Origin: Orychophragmus violaceus
Lineage: Eukaryota > Streptophyta > Magnoliopsida > Brassicales > Brassicaceae
Direction: 5' to 3'
Assembly (NCBI GenBank): GCA_030180135.1
Contig: CM058232.1
Span: 78,411,001 to 78,475,000 of the forward strand
DNA: 64,000 bases
A program made the translations under genes and the position numbers. This document shows positions 32,991 to 44,076 of this stretch, one piece after another (positions within the stretch are counted from its first letter, which is position 1; each line of letters begins with the position of its first letter). The notes beneath the pieces are model-generated. The model saw only the letters and a program-made list of their open reading frames with translations. It did no database searches and was not told where the DNA came from.

Positions 32991-34821
32991 AGCATAATAG
33001 TACATATATACGCAAACAATAAATTAGGTATGTTGAAAGATTCACAAAATCAGAATTTAGTTTTTTCATACCTTCCTAAACCCAGTAATAATGTTGCACA
33101 CCAACCACTTCATCTCGCTATATATGTATGATTAAGATATCGCATAAATGCTATGTTTGATAGATTGTGTAGGATTATATGTTCCCGTGTTAGGGTAATT
33201 AATTAGAGAATATCCTAGAACAATCCATTATGGGATATATCCTACGGATTCTAGTCGTTGTTTAACGTTAAACATTAAAACAACACACATATATATTTTC
33301 CATTCCTTAGCACCATGCAATTGCATTTCAGCATGAAGCATATATGAGGACATTACCGGATCTTTTAACATTCAAGTCCAAAAATTATTTCTTTAATTTT
33401 CTGTGTACTATTTTTAATTTTAGAGTTTCAAAACCCGCAAGACTCTTTTATGATAGTTAAGTATATTTTAGTTCCTGAAAAAATCACAAGTATATAGATA
33501 AGCATAAATTTTAAAATTAAGGCAATAAAATAGGAATGTATGATGAGCAAATTACGCCACAAGTAGGTAAAAATTCAAAAACATTTACAAAAAAATCCGG
33601 GAAACCAAAACCCAATTTTGTAGTCCAAAACATTTTAATTACCCGCCTGAACCCAATAATTTTCGAAAAAGTCTCGAGAATTCCTCAATTACGACAAACT
33701 CTGATTTTACTATGTTCTTCCCCTTTTCTGAAATCTCCTTTGATTCATCTCGCTAATCTCTCTGATATCTTTTCTTTCAATCTGTTATTCGAGGCTATCA
33801 ATTTAATCGCTATCTTTGGCAGAAACCCTATCGACCCTCTCAAACTCTTTATTGAATCTCTCAATCACGAAACCCTCTGTGATACGAGCGCTACAGCTAC
33901 AAGTAAGATATGACGTTAGGGTGTGTGTTAAACCCTAATGTGATTGAGCTTTCAGCTTCAATATGGTGATTGCTTCTGAGTCTGAGTTTGATTGTTGGTT
34001 TGCTTATGATTTTTTGTGGTTTACTTGTTTTGGAACAATTAATTTTGGTTCTTTTGGTTGTAAACGACTATTTTATTCCTCTTTCAGCTTCAATATGGTC
34101 TCCATTTCCTGGATAAGTTGATTTTTTTTTAATGAGTGTTTGATGCGTTAAAGTCTGATGGTTAGGATGTAAATCTTATAGTTAGCTAGAAATTGAGTTT
34201 GATGTCTCTGTTTAACTACTCTATGTGTTTTGTTAAGTTCGATTGTCTGAGCATTTAGAATATAATGTTTGTATCATTTGAGACATGACCAAACCCATAA
34301 ATTTCCTCTTAAACATTTTTTAGAGGCTATTTGTCAACGACGGATGAAAGACATGATCAGCACTCCAGAGGACTGCAGAAGCATTGCAAAGGACTGCAGA
34401 AGCATTGCAAAGGACTGCGACCTCGGGAGATCGTAAAAGATGAATATAGCTACATATTTGTTGAGTGAAAGTAACAGTTTTCACACTTCATGTTTTAAAT
34501 TCATCTCATGTTCTTTATTTAATTGTTTTTTTTTACTTTCTTTAATTATCACAAGCCGCTGAGAAGGATAGACGGGTAAATCTTTATGGAGTCAAAAAAC
34601 TCTATTAATGGGCAAGCGTAAACAGCCCATACACGTTTTAGCACCAAGAACAACGGAAGGAAGCTCAACGTAAACTACAACACCACATTTGAAGGAAGCT
34701 CAACTCAAAGAACAACACCATCTACTTCATAGGTTACTTATCACTGTCCCTTGCACTTCTTAATTTTTGGTATATGATTTGGCAACTCCTTAATATTGGA
34801 GATTGCGTATGTAGATCGTTA
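32991..34821 (+). other. interior of inverted-repeat region, unassigned
   Basis: AT-rich sequence. A 125-residue frame at 33536-33913 followed by GT-rich intron-like sequence resembles a gene 5' exon, but I do not recognise it. A short tandem repeat (about 21-base unit AGGACTGCAGAAGCATTGCA, two and a half copies) lies at 34367-34424. No transposase was seen. Confidence 0.45.
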
Positions 34822-34826
34822 GTGTC

Positions 34827-36001
34827 TGACAGGTGTGTAGTTTTCCCTATTCTACTGCAAGTGCACAGTTAATGCAATCGTAGTATATAAGGTATCGAAT
34901 CCCACGAGGACTCTCAGTCACACAATAGATTAATAGTAGTTCAGATTAAATTAAGCGAAGCAGATGTGAAAACAGTAACAAAATAGCAAAGTAAAGCAGG
35001 TGAGTTTGTAAGCAAGAAGGCGAAGCGTTAGGTTTCAGGAGTTCTCAGGAAATCAGGAACGCAAGCAATCAATCTATCTAGATCCAATCAATAACTATTC
35101 TAGAACTCAAACACTGATATAGAATTAACCAAATTCCTTTGCGATAATTCTCTAAGTCTAAGTGCAGCAAACCAAACTTTCGTTTGCGAGAACTAACAGA
35201 TTAAACTAGCATTAATTCCAAGTTTGATATGTTCACAATTAACCTGAACCAAACTTCCGTTTGCGAACAGTTTAATTGCTTATCTAAATTCTTTCTAGTT
35301 AAATTAATCAACTTCCGCTGAATTAATCAACCTAACATCATAACTCTGATTAGCTACTTCAGATTAAGCATTAAGATCAACTTAGATAAAGAACTAGCAG
35401 ATATGAATCTCTACAGATTAATTAAACTATAATTCTCTGAAATCTTTAATGAGAATCCTTCAACCTAACAGGTGATCTACTCAGACATATTCATCGAGAC
35501 AGAAAATATCATATGTAGAAAACCAAATATCATATAACAAAGTAAAGATCTGGGGTTCAAAATCTTCTCTCTCTCGAGAGCAGGATCAGCCCCTCAAGCT
35601 CTCTGAAATAAAATAAAACTAAAGTAAAGCGTGGCCTAAACAATGGCTCAAAAACTCTATTTATAACCTAAAACACGAATTGGGGCTTCTCTGTAAATAT
35701 CAGGAATTTCTGGGCAGAATTGCAATGTCATCATTCTTCATTAAACCGTCATTTGGCCCATCTCGCTGGTGCATCGATCGATGCTAGGCATGCAACGATC
35801 GTTGCATCTCGGAAATATCAACAGTGAACTCTATCTCTCGGCCAATTACTCCAATTAGCTCCAGAAAGTGCCAAAATCACCAAATATGCTCCAAGTGTGC
35901 TTGTACCTAATAAACACCTGAAAAGACTCTAAAACATAGTAAAAGACTCGATAAATAACACATATACCATGGTTAAAATCCCTAAAATCCATGGTATATC
36001 A
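34827..36001 (-). repeat. Element F 3' LTR (left copy)
   Basis: Paired palindromes at 35771-35806 (centres 35777.5 and 35798.5, 21 bases apart). Confidence 0.93.
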
Positions 36002-38233
36002 ACTCCCCCACACTTAGCTCTTGCTTGTCCTCAAGCAAGACAAAGAACTAAATGTAGTCAAGAGGTTTGAAAACTCTTCAGAAACTCATTTCATCCTAGA
36101 AGCTACAATACTCAGATTCCCCTTAGTAAACCACTGAAAGAATCAATTACAGGATATCAAGACCAACATGTACTTCCCCCACACTTAGCAACTGTCCTAG
36201 GTAAACTCCACAATCACATTCAAGCATTCAAATTCTCCCTACTGACTTCTGCAAGTATTTAAGTGCGGTCTCACCTAAGGAGTATCGATCAAAGGGCACA
36301 TGGATTCTTACCTTATCAGCTCTAGACCACCATACTATCTTTCTCTAGTCCCTTTCTTCTCTTTCCCTTCTTTAACAACTGATTTTTCCCCACTGGGTAT
36401 CATTTTATTTTTTTTATCAGTGTTCTTCCCGTTATGGGGTGTACTTTGGACACATTCCATGGATCGCATGAGAGATAATAGTGTTTGCTACTATTCCCAT
36501 GACCACTTCGGAGTTACTAACTCATCCTCAGTTTATTATCTTTTTTTTTTTTTTTACTTTATAGAAGGGGAGAAGGGAACTAAATAGGATAGGTTGACAG
36601 GCTGTGTCAGAACTAACAAGGGAATCCGACACAAAGTATACAAAGCCCTTAGGTGAGAAATCTAAGTCAGTATTAAGGTTGAAGTCAGTAAAAGGATCCT
36701 CTGATACCTGAAGTGATGTGGGTGTTCCCAGTAGGTTGATCTGTGATGGGGTTTTCTAATAGTCAGAGATAGATCTTGCAACTTCATCCCAATGGTTACT
36801 TAAGTTCCTGCAAGTCTTGTAAATCTTCTCAGAAAATCATAGTTTCTTACTTAAACAATTTTGACTCAATAAAACAAAAATTTTTGAAAAATGGACTGAC
36901 TCTTAAGAAAACAGAAAACAAAAGTCAGTAGCACCTCCCCCACACTTAAGACACACTGTCCCCAGTAGTGTCCAGCGAAGGATCGGTAAAAAGAAAGAAA
37001 AATTGTTAATGGATGTTTAGTTCTCTCGGATTTTACCTCTGTCGCTCAAGCATCGATCGTTGCACTAGGTGCACCGACCGTTGCTGTGCGATTCTTTCGT
37101 ATTGTGACGGTCGACACAATGGTTTGTCGATCGACGCACTGCGTTTTCACGAACAGTCAGCAAGTTAGCAGGTTAGTCCGTCTGTTTTGTCAATTTTGAT
37201 CCCTGCAAGCGAAAGTCTGAATATGTGTGGCGTCCTCTCTGGGCCAAGGTAAAGCAACCGGCAGCCCGTATCTGTTGTATGGTGCGGGTGCCTCTGACTC
37301 TCTGCTGAACCATCGAGGCGGTGGGGTGTAGTGTCTTGTTGCTGTGGAAGCTGTGGCTCGCTTCTTGCGGGGTTGCCTTTGAGACGCCATCTGCAAAAAC
37401 AAAGTTCAAACATTTATAAGTCTCGGCAAAATTTCTGTGAAATCGCGTAGCATCTAAGGCATTGATCGTTGCAAGGCGATTTCGTTGTATCGAACATTTC
37501 CCAAAATCGCAATGCAACGACCGTTGCTCTAGAGCAACGACCGTTGCAGGGCGATTTTGCCGCAAACAAATCATCAAAAATCAGTCAAATCCAAGCCACA
37601 TTGTCTCAAATCAGTTCAAAATCATCATCCATCACCCTAAATCGTTCTAATTACGCATGCATCATCAATTTTGGTCCAAAAATCAACAACCCTAAAACCC
37701 TAAAAATCCTATCCGAAAATTCGAAAATTGAAGAACATTACCTTGATTTCTTTAGATATGGGTAGGGGAAATGGATTGGGAGCGTAAAAATAAGTAAATA
37801 GCACTTGGAAACAAGAAATTTGATGAAGAAAATGATGATTTTTGGGTGGAGGTTCTCGGTGTGTCGACCAAAAGAAATGGAGAAGAAGGAGAGAAAATAG
37901 GGTTTAAGGTAACTTACCTGGTTGTGGGTGCAACGATCGTTGCTTTAGGGGCAACGATCGATGCTGGTTAAACCAGATTGATTCCGGTTTAGCTCAACGT
38001 ACCTTAATTTTCGATTTAAACCAATTGCAACGACCGTTGCACATGTGAGCAACGATCGTCACACATCTCCAGACTTGTGTTCTGCTAAAAACTAACAAAA
38101 ACAAATAAAAACGTGAAATCCTAAGAAAAACACCAAAAATGAAAAGGAAAAATAATTAAACCTAGCAGTGGGTTGCCTCCCACTCAGCGCTTGTTTTAAG
38201 TCATTAGCTTGACTTTTTGGAAAGGGGTCAGAC
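36002..38233 (-). promoter_or_regulatory. Element F 3' region: polypurine boxes and many palindromes
   Basis: On the minus strand TAAGTGTGGGGGAG-type boxes occur at 36002-36019 (against the LTR), near 36174-36190 and near 36935-36952, as in element C. Palindrome pairs are at 37050-37084, 37104-37140, 37459-37546, 37930-37964 and 38028-38065. Short overlapping frames at 37165-37577 have no recognisable product. Confidence 0.75.
37050..38065. repeat. palindrome pairs in element F 3' region
   Basis: Centre pairs: 37056.5/37077.5 (21), 37110.5/37130.5 (20), 37520.5/37540.5 (20), 37936.5/37957.5 (21) and 38034.5/38056.5 (22). Forms include GCAACGATCGTTGC, GCAACGACCGTTGC and GCATCGATCGTTGC. A lone GCATTGATCGTTGC lies near 37465. 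Confidence 0.85.
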
Positions 38234-39583
38234 TCATGGAGGTTTCAACAGAGACTTTGAGTGTCTCTGTGAATGCCTTATCATCCATGGTGGTGTGTAA
38301 GCAGTAGCAGCATGATGTCGTCCAAGGAACGTCGGGAGGAATGTAGGGTGAGATTGACACTTGGGTGTTTTAACGCTCTTTCCTGCATTCAAAACAGTGG
38401 AGTCAGGAGGTTTAAACTTAGAGGACTTATGTTTTACCTTTGGCAAAGATTTGATGTTCGGAGCCTTCTGTTTATGAGTAGTTTTAGGCCTTGAAGATGT
38501 TAGAATAGGCTCTTGTGGAACCACCATCTTCTTGTCAACCACCACTGTGCACTGAACCACATCTTTGGGCTTAACGGGAGCTTTCAGGAATGGTAATGGA
38601 GGTTTATAGGTTCTTTCCTTAGCAGGTCCTTGAGATATGAGTGAAACTGGTTCCTTTCGGGGTGCAACGATCGGTGCTTGTGAAGCATCGATCGATGCTG
38701 TTGTCTCAGCTCGTGTTTCAACTACAGTCTCGGATTTATCCGCTTCTCGGTCCATTCCAGCCATCTTAGACTCAAATTTCTCTCCTTGGCTTGGTCCCAC
38801 TTCAATCTGAACTATCCAAGTCAAAAGATCCATGTCAATCTCTGTTGAGTCAGGTGCATCGAAGCTTTCAAACTCAGGTAATTCAACATCAAATCCCCCT
38901 CTGTCTTCCACAAATTCCACAGCCTTAACTGCTAGACATGATCCATGATCCATCTGTGTGTCATCCTGAATGGGAATGTTGCTGGCATGAGCTTCTTGAG
39001 AATCCCTCCTTGGGGTAGAACTTGAAACTTGATCCATCTGTGTGTCCAGCTGCTTCATACGAGTGCTCAAGGATTCAAATTTCTCATTCAAATTAGTGTA
39101 CAGGTTCTCTAGCTTCGAGCTGAAGGAAGCTGTGTTCTGCTGTTGCTTTTCAATTGATTGTTCTATCATCATCTCTAGTTTGCTCCTTTGTGTAGGAGGT
39201 GCCAGATAGGAAGTATAATTATGGTCTCTTGATCCTTGAGCATGCCTAGAACCTTGTCTTTGCTGATGTCCCAATGTATGTCCATAAGAGTCGGCTCCAG
39301 CCATATAGTGTACCTCTGCAAACTTATCAGTTTTTGCTTCTCCTCGGAACTGTCTCTCCCTAAGTAAGATGTCGTGGATGTCATCGATCTTATTCTGCAT
39401 CTCAACTACTTGCCCAGCCAATACATGGTAATCTGGTAAGATGGGCTTTCCTTCCCCATCTATTTTCTGACCTTTTGCGTTGCATATATGACCCTCTTGG
39501 TCTCGTAAAACGCCGTTTTCACCGCGAATCAATATCACAGGCTCCATGGCGCGGAACCTATTGAACGTCTCAGATTTCAGCAT
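38234..39583 (-). CDS. Element F ORF: gag-derived protein lacking capsid and protease (449 residues)
   Basis: An open frame from 39583 starts MLKSETFNRFRAMEPVILIR. The N-terminal LIRGENGVLRDQEG region is the gag start. It is followed at once by the post-capsid part: a Q/G-rich stretch, a coiled coil (LENLYTNLNEKFESLSTRMK, near residues 165-185) and a long acidic then basic, proline-rich tail ending in HHAATAYTPPWMIRHSQRH. That tail motif parallels HSMTAYSPPWMRRLEQRQ at the end of element C. The capsid domain and retropepsin present in C are missing, yet the frame stays open. It could be an RNA-binding or coiled-coil accessory protein, or simply a young deletion. A palindrome pair is embedded at 38664-38698. 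Confidence 0.8.
   Translation of the reverse strand: MLKSETFNRFRAMEPVILIRGENGVLRDQEGHICNAKGQKIDGEGKPILPDYHVLAGQVVEMQNKIDDIHDILLRERQFRGEAKTDKFAEVHYMAGADSYGHTLGHQQRQGSRHAQGSRDHNYTSYLAPPTQRSKLEMMIEQSIEKQQQNTASFSSKLENLYTNLNEKFESLSTRMKQLDTQMDQVSSSTPRRDSQEAHASNIPIQDDTQMDHGSCLAVKAVEFVEDRGGFDVELPEFESFDAPDSTEIDMDLLTWIVQIEVGPSQGEKFESKMAGMDREADKSETVVETRAETTASIDASQAPIVAPRKEPVSLISQGPAKERTYKPPLPFLKAPVKPKDVVQCTVVVDKKMVVPQEPILTSSRPKTTHKQKAPNIKSLPKVKHKSSKFKPPDSTVLNAGKSVKTPKCQSHPTFLPTFLGRHHAATAYTPPWMIRHSQRHSKSLLKPP
38664..38698. repeat. paired palindrome inside element F ORF
   Basis: Centres 38670.5 and 38691.5, exactly 21 bases (7 codons). It encodes ASIDASQAPIVAP on the minus strand. Confidence 0.85.
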
Positions 39584-39598
39584 CGCTGTTCTCGCCTT

Positions 39599-39634
39599 GT
39601 GTCGATCGATGCAGGGTGAGCAACGATCGATGCA
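39599..39634. repeat. paired palindrome in element F leader
   Basis: GTGTCGATCGATGCA and GCAACGATCGATGCA have centres 39605.5 and 39626.5, 21 bases apart, between the primer site and the ORF start. Confidence 0.85.
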
Positions 39635-39739
39635 GTGCGAATCCCTGCGAATTCAAAGTCAAAAACGTGAGTAAACAAGAAAATAAAAAAGAATGCTTAG
39701 TCTAAATCCTAGTACTAAATCTATAGGTGAACTCAAAGA

Positions 39740-39758
39740 GTCCCCGGCAACGGCGCCA
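39740..39758 (-). other. primer-binding site of element F, tRNA-Asp type
   Basis: The reverse complement is TGGCGCCGTTGCCGGGGAC. Confidence 0.92.
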
Positions 39759-39764
39759 AAAACT

Positions 39765-40939
39765 TGATAGGTGTGTAGTTTTCCCTATTCTACTGCAAGT
39801 GCACAGTTAATGCAATCGTAGTATATAAGGTATCGAATCCCACGAGGATTCTCAGTCACACAATAGATTAATAGTAGTTCAGATTAAATTAAGCGAAGCA
39901 GATGTGAAAACAGTAACAAAATATCAAAGTAAAGCAGGTGAGTTTGTAAGCAAGAAGGTGAAGCGTTAGGTTTCAGGAGTTCTCAGGAAATCAGTAACGC
40001 AAGCAATCAATCTATCTAGATCCAATCAATAACTATTCTAGAACTCAAACACTGATATAGAATTAACCAAATTCCTTTGCGATAATTCTCTAAGTCTAAG
40101 TGCAGCAAACCAAACTTTCGTTTGCGAGAACTAACAGATTAAACTAGCATTAATTCCAAGTTTGATATGTTCACAATTAACCTGAACCAAACTTCCGTTT
40201 GCGAACAGTTTAATTGCTTATCTAAATTCTTTCTAGTTAAATTAACCAACTTCCGCTGAATTAATCAACCTAACATCATAACTCTGATTAGCTACTTCAG
40301 ATTAAGCATTAAGATCAACTTAGATAAAGAACTAGCAGATATGAATCTCTACAGATTAATTAAACTATAATTCTCTGAAATCTTTAATGAGAATCCTTCA
40401 ACCTAACAGGTGATCTACTCAGACATATTCATCGAGACAGAAAATATCATATGTAGAAAACCAAATATCATATAACAAAGTAAAGATCTGGGGTTCAAAA
40501 TCTTCTCTCTCTCGAGAGTAGGATCAGCCCCTCAGGCTCTCTGAAATAAAATAAAACTAAAGTAAAGCGTGGCCTAAACAGTGGCTCAAAAACTCTATTT
40601 ATAACCTAAAACACGAATTGGGGCTTCTCTGTAAATATCAGGAATTTCTGGGCAGAATTGCAATGTCATCATTCTTCATTAAACCGTCATTTGGCCCATC
40701 TCGCTGGTGCATCGATCGATGCTAGGCATGCAACGATCGTTGCATCTCGGAAATATCAACAGTGAACTCTATCTCTCGGCCAATTACTCCAATTAGCTCC
40801 AGAAAGTGCCAAAATCACCAAATATGCTCCAAGTGTGCTTGTACCTAATAAACACCTGAAAAGACTCTAAAACATAGTAAAATACTCGATAAATAACACA
40901 TATACCATGGTTAAAATCCCTAAAATCCATGGTATATCA
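39765..40939 (-). repeat. Element F 5' LTR (right copy)
   Basis: 1175 bases. The palindrome pair is at 40709-40744. Followed by TSD GTGTC. Confidence 0.93.
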
Positions 40940-41358
40940 GTGTCTATATGTTACACATAAGTATTATAAGTTATTAACGTTATTTTGAAGCAAATGTCTT
41001 TTACATTTCTTGTACAATTCAAATAACGGTATCAGCAATTACAAAATCCTAAATTGAATTAATCCAAATTCTTATTTTACGTAGAAAATGTCAACAAAAG
41101 TCAACAAAGTCTATTTGATTTTCCGGATAGTCGCAGAATGATCATTAATTAGTCATTAAACCCTCACCAAATAGTCACCATATATTACGACTAAGTTGTG
41201 ACTATAAAAGACAGTCAAACAGTAGTCGGCAAGTAGTGACACAATCATTACCAAAATCAAATCTGGTTGTTCCGATTAGACGCTGCGAAGTCGTTAAATT
41301 AGCCATACAATAGTCGCTAACTAATAGCAAAATCTAAACAATAATCATATATTGATGT

Positions 41359-41744
41359 TGATATATCATGATTTTTACCTGTTTTAGACCATGATATAAG
41401 TACATATTCGAGTCTGTTGTCGTGTCTTTCGAGTCATTACAAGTGTTTATTAGGTACATGCACGTTTGGAGAATTTTGGAAGATATTGGAGCTAATGGGA
41501 CAAGTTTTGGAGCAAAAGCCGTGAGGAGCAGAATTGACCAAGTCTGGTCGACCTTTGCAACGATCGATGCATAATCTGCATCGGTCGACGCAGCCCCGCA
41601 CCAGCACATTAATGAAGACTTTGGAGATTTTTAGTTTTACCCCAGAAGTTCCAGTATTTACGAAAAGAGCCCAAGACGTGATTAGGACTTTATATTTAGG
41701 TTTTTGGTGTTTTGTTTAGGTTATGCTTTCATACTATTAGCTAT

Positions 41745-41792
<48 letters not shown>

Positions 41793-42566
41793 AGGCTTAT
41801 CGTTCTTGTACTACTTGGAGAAGATTTCGAACCTCTTTGTTTCTCTACTATTTTATTATATGCAATCTATTTATTCATTGATTTGTGTTTCATTAATCAT
41901 GTCTGAGTAGATTCATAGTTAGGTTTAGGGATTCTCTTAAGGGTTTTCATGACTTGCTAGATCTATTTATCAGTTAAGGATTCATATCTTATTTGTTCTT
42001 CAACCTGAATTGAGCTTAATACTAGTTTCTAATCTGATCACTTAGAATCTAGACTTTAGGTTTATAAATTGACACGAAAGTGTTATTTAGAATATGAACT
42101 GTTTAGGTTGAGCAATTTAATTATTTGCAAAGAATTTTGGTTTAATTGAATTGTGAACAAATCAAACCTGCACTTAAGGCTAGTTTAATCTGTTAGGAAT
42201 CACAAAGAAATTTGGGTTTCTGCTAATTAGACTTAGAGAATTCTCGCAACGAAAGTTGGTTCCTTCTATATTTGTGTTTGAGTTCTAGAATTGAGATTAA
42301 TTTAATCATGACTGATAATTGATCTGTTTGCCTGATTTCCTGAGAACTATCTAAACTTGACGCTTTTAGTACTTGCTTCACGAAACCGAATTTGCTATTG
42401 ATTTACTTTCTGTTTAGTTTTTATTTCTGATTTGCATCGCTTAGCTTAACTTGACATTCTGTAATCTATCGTAAGAGTCTTGAGTCTCTGTGGTTCGACC
42501 CCTACTAGCTACAATTGTCCTGTACACTTGCAGTTTACATTAGGGAATTAAAATCTGAGCATATCA
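41359..42566 (+). mobile_element. Solo LTR G (Athila-like)
   Basis: A 1208-base LTR starts TGATATATCATG and ends GAGCATATCA, flanked by GATGT duplications (41354-41358, 42567-42571). It lies within the CACTA subterminal repeats. Related to the LTR of element D. It carries a palindrome pair at 41556-41592 (centres 41563.5 and 41584.5, 21 bases apart) and a long GA microsatellite. Formed by LTR-LTR recombination. Confidence 0.92.
41750..41789. repeat. GA microsatellite in solo LTR G
   Basis: An uninterrupted run of about twenty GA units. Confidence 0.95.
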
Positions 42567-43135
42567 GATGTTCATGTTAGTCGTCCGATAATCGGTAACT
42601 TAGTCACCAAACAGTCGCCAAATAGTCACATTATATTACGACTACGTTGTGACTATATTAGACAGTCACGTAATAGTCGACAAGTAGTGGCCGAATCAGT
42701 ACCATAATCGTATATAAATGTTCCGATTCGTCGATGGATAGACGTTAATATCGTCGTCACACCGTCGCTACATAGTGGCCAATTGTTATGACTACCTGGT
42801 GACTACATAATACAATCACATATTAATCACCCATTAGTCACCTAGTTCAACGACTATTTGATGACTATGTTTCTCCGACTGCATATGGACACCACCTTTA
42901 GTCGCATAGTTTCATCGTGTAGTCGGAAGTTAGTCCCTATATGTTGCGATTACGCTACGTCTAAGATACGACTAGTGCTGTTAGTCGTATATATAGTCGT
43001 AACTTGCCGACTATTAATACGACTATGCGATTTAGCGACTATAATTTACAACTACCATATTTAGTCGTAAAACCGCGATTAACGACTATTCTGCGATTAA
43101 AAGTGCTGTCATAAAAAAGTTGTTTTCTTGTAGTG

Positions 43136-43897
43136 TTAGGGTTTAAAATTTAATGTTTAGGATTTAGTATTTAGGGTTTATGGTTTAAAGTTTGGGTTTA
43201 GAGTTTAGGGTATCAGGTTTAGTATTTAGGGTTTAGGGTTTAGGATTTAATGTTTGGGTTTAAAGTTTAAGGTATAGGTTTTAGTATTTAGAGTTTAGGG
43301 TATAGGGTCATTTGCATTATAGTCTTTGATATTGACAAAAATTATTAATAATTGTAAATCTTCACACAAACACATAAAAAACATTTATTATATTATACAA
43401 CACACAATATTACAATATATATTACATAATAAAAGATAATATAAATTACATATATAATAATAAAACACACATAAACACAAATTTTACAATGTTACATATA
43501 AAATATCAATTTACTTAAGCATTATTTCCATAATTATCCCATATATGCTCAATCAACCGCATTCCGTAGTGATAAGATATTACTAACAAATTTAGAATCT
43601 GTCGATGATAAGATAAGGACCAAATAAGAAATAAAAATAATTTTCAAGGTTTTGCCCTTTGAATAATGATACCTCAAATTTATGGTTTCACTATTCAAAA
43701 CTTCAAAATTTAAGTATTGGAGGGTTGGTTGGAAATGCCCTCTAGTGTTTATTATCTAGGGTTTAGGGTTACTCTTTTTATGTTGGTCAAATTGTCTGAT
43801 ATGTGTTAAATAGTATAATTAATAACCAAGTTTACTTTAATCTTGTTAATAATTAAGTGTTTAATTTATTTGAGTATTTCACTATTTAAGTGTTACC
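43136..43897 (-). repeat. long inverted repeat, right arm, with telomere-like TTTAGGG runs
   Basis: Ends TAAGTGTTACC at 43897. TTTAGGGTTTAG-type arrays lie at 43136-43310 and around 43750. It pairs with 32430-32990 but has about 200-300 extra bases near 43440-43740. It abuts the CACTA end at 43135. Confidence 0.75.
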
Positions 43898-44076
43898 TTT
43901 CGGATGCAATAACACTGAACCGTTAGACAAAAGACTAGATAATTATGTTTACAGGATAACATCTACTGTAAATTGGCACATAATACATATATACGACATT
44001 ATCGATTACACTGAAATTGGTAGAAGTTGTTTGCTATCATTTTGCAGAAGAAAGCGGTCTGCATAATTCAGAAACA

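Larger units (their letters stand above)
34827..40939 (-). mobile_element. Element F: Athila-like non-autonomous element with capsid-less gag ORF
   Basis: Two 1175-base LTRs (34827-36001, 39765-40939) have about ten differences I could see and are flanked by GTGTC duplications (34822-34826, 40940-40944). The reverse complement of a tRNA-Asp primer site lies at 39740-39758, so it reads on the minus strand. One 449-codon ORF is present; no capsid domain, protease or pol. The 3' region matches that of element C, with the same polypurine boxes and palindromes. LTR similarity makes it one of the youngest insertions here. Confidence 0.93.
40945..43135. mobile_element. CACTA element right end with TAGTCG subterminal repeats (split by solo LTR G)
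   Basis: The terminus GTTTTCTTGTAGTG ends at 43135. From about 41120, and again after the solo LTR (42567 onward), dense TAGTCG/CGACTA and TAGTCAC/GTGACTA units occur in both orientations, the subterminal structure of a CACTA family different from elements 1 and E. No transposase is visible, and I could not find a left terminus; it may lie in or left of 32991-34821, or be deleted. Confidence 0.75.

Noticed and set aside
33536..33913. 125-residue plus-strand frame
   Set aside because: AT-rich, no recognisable domain, no conserved neighbours; kept only as unassigned interior.
37165..37577. Overlapping minus-strand frames of 70-134 residues in element F
   Set aside because: They lie in the 3' non-coding region over palindromes, overlap each other and match no family.
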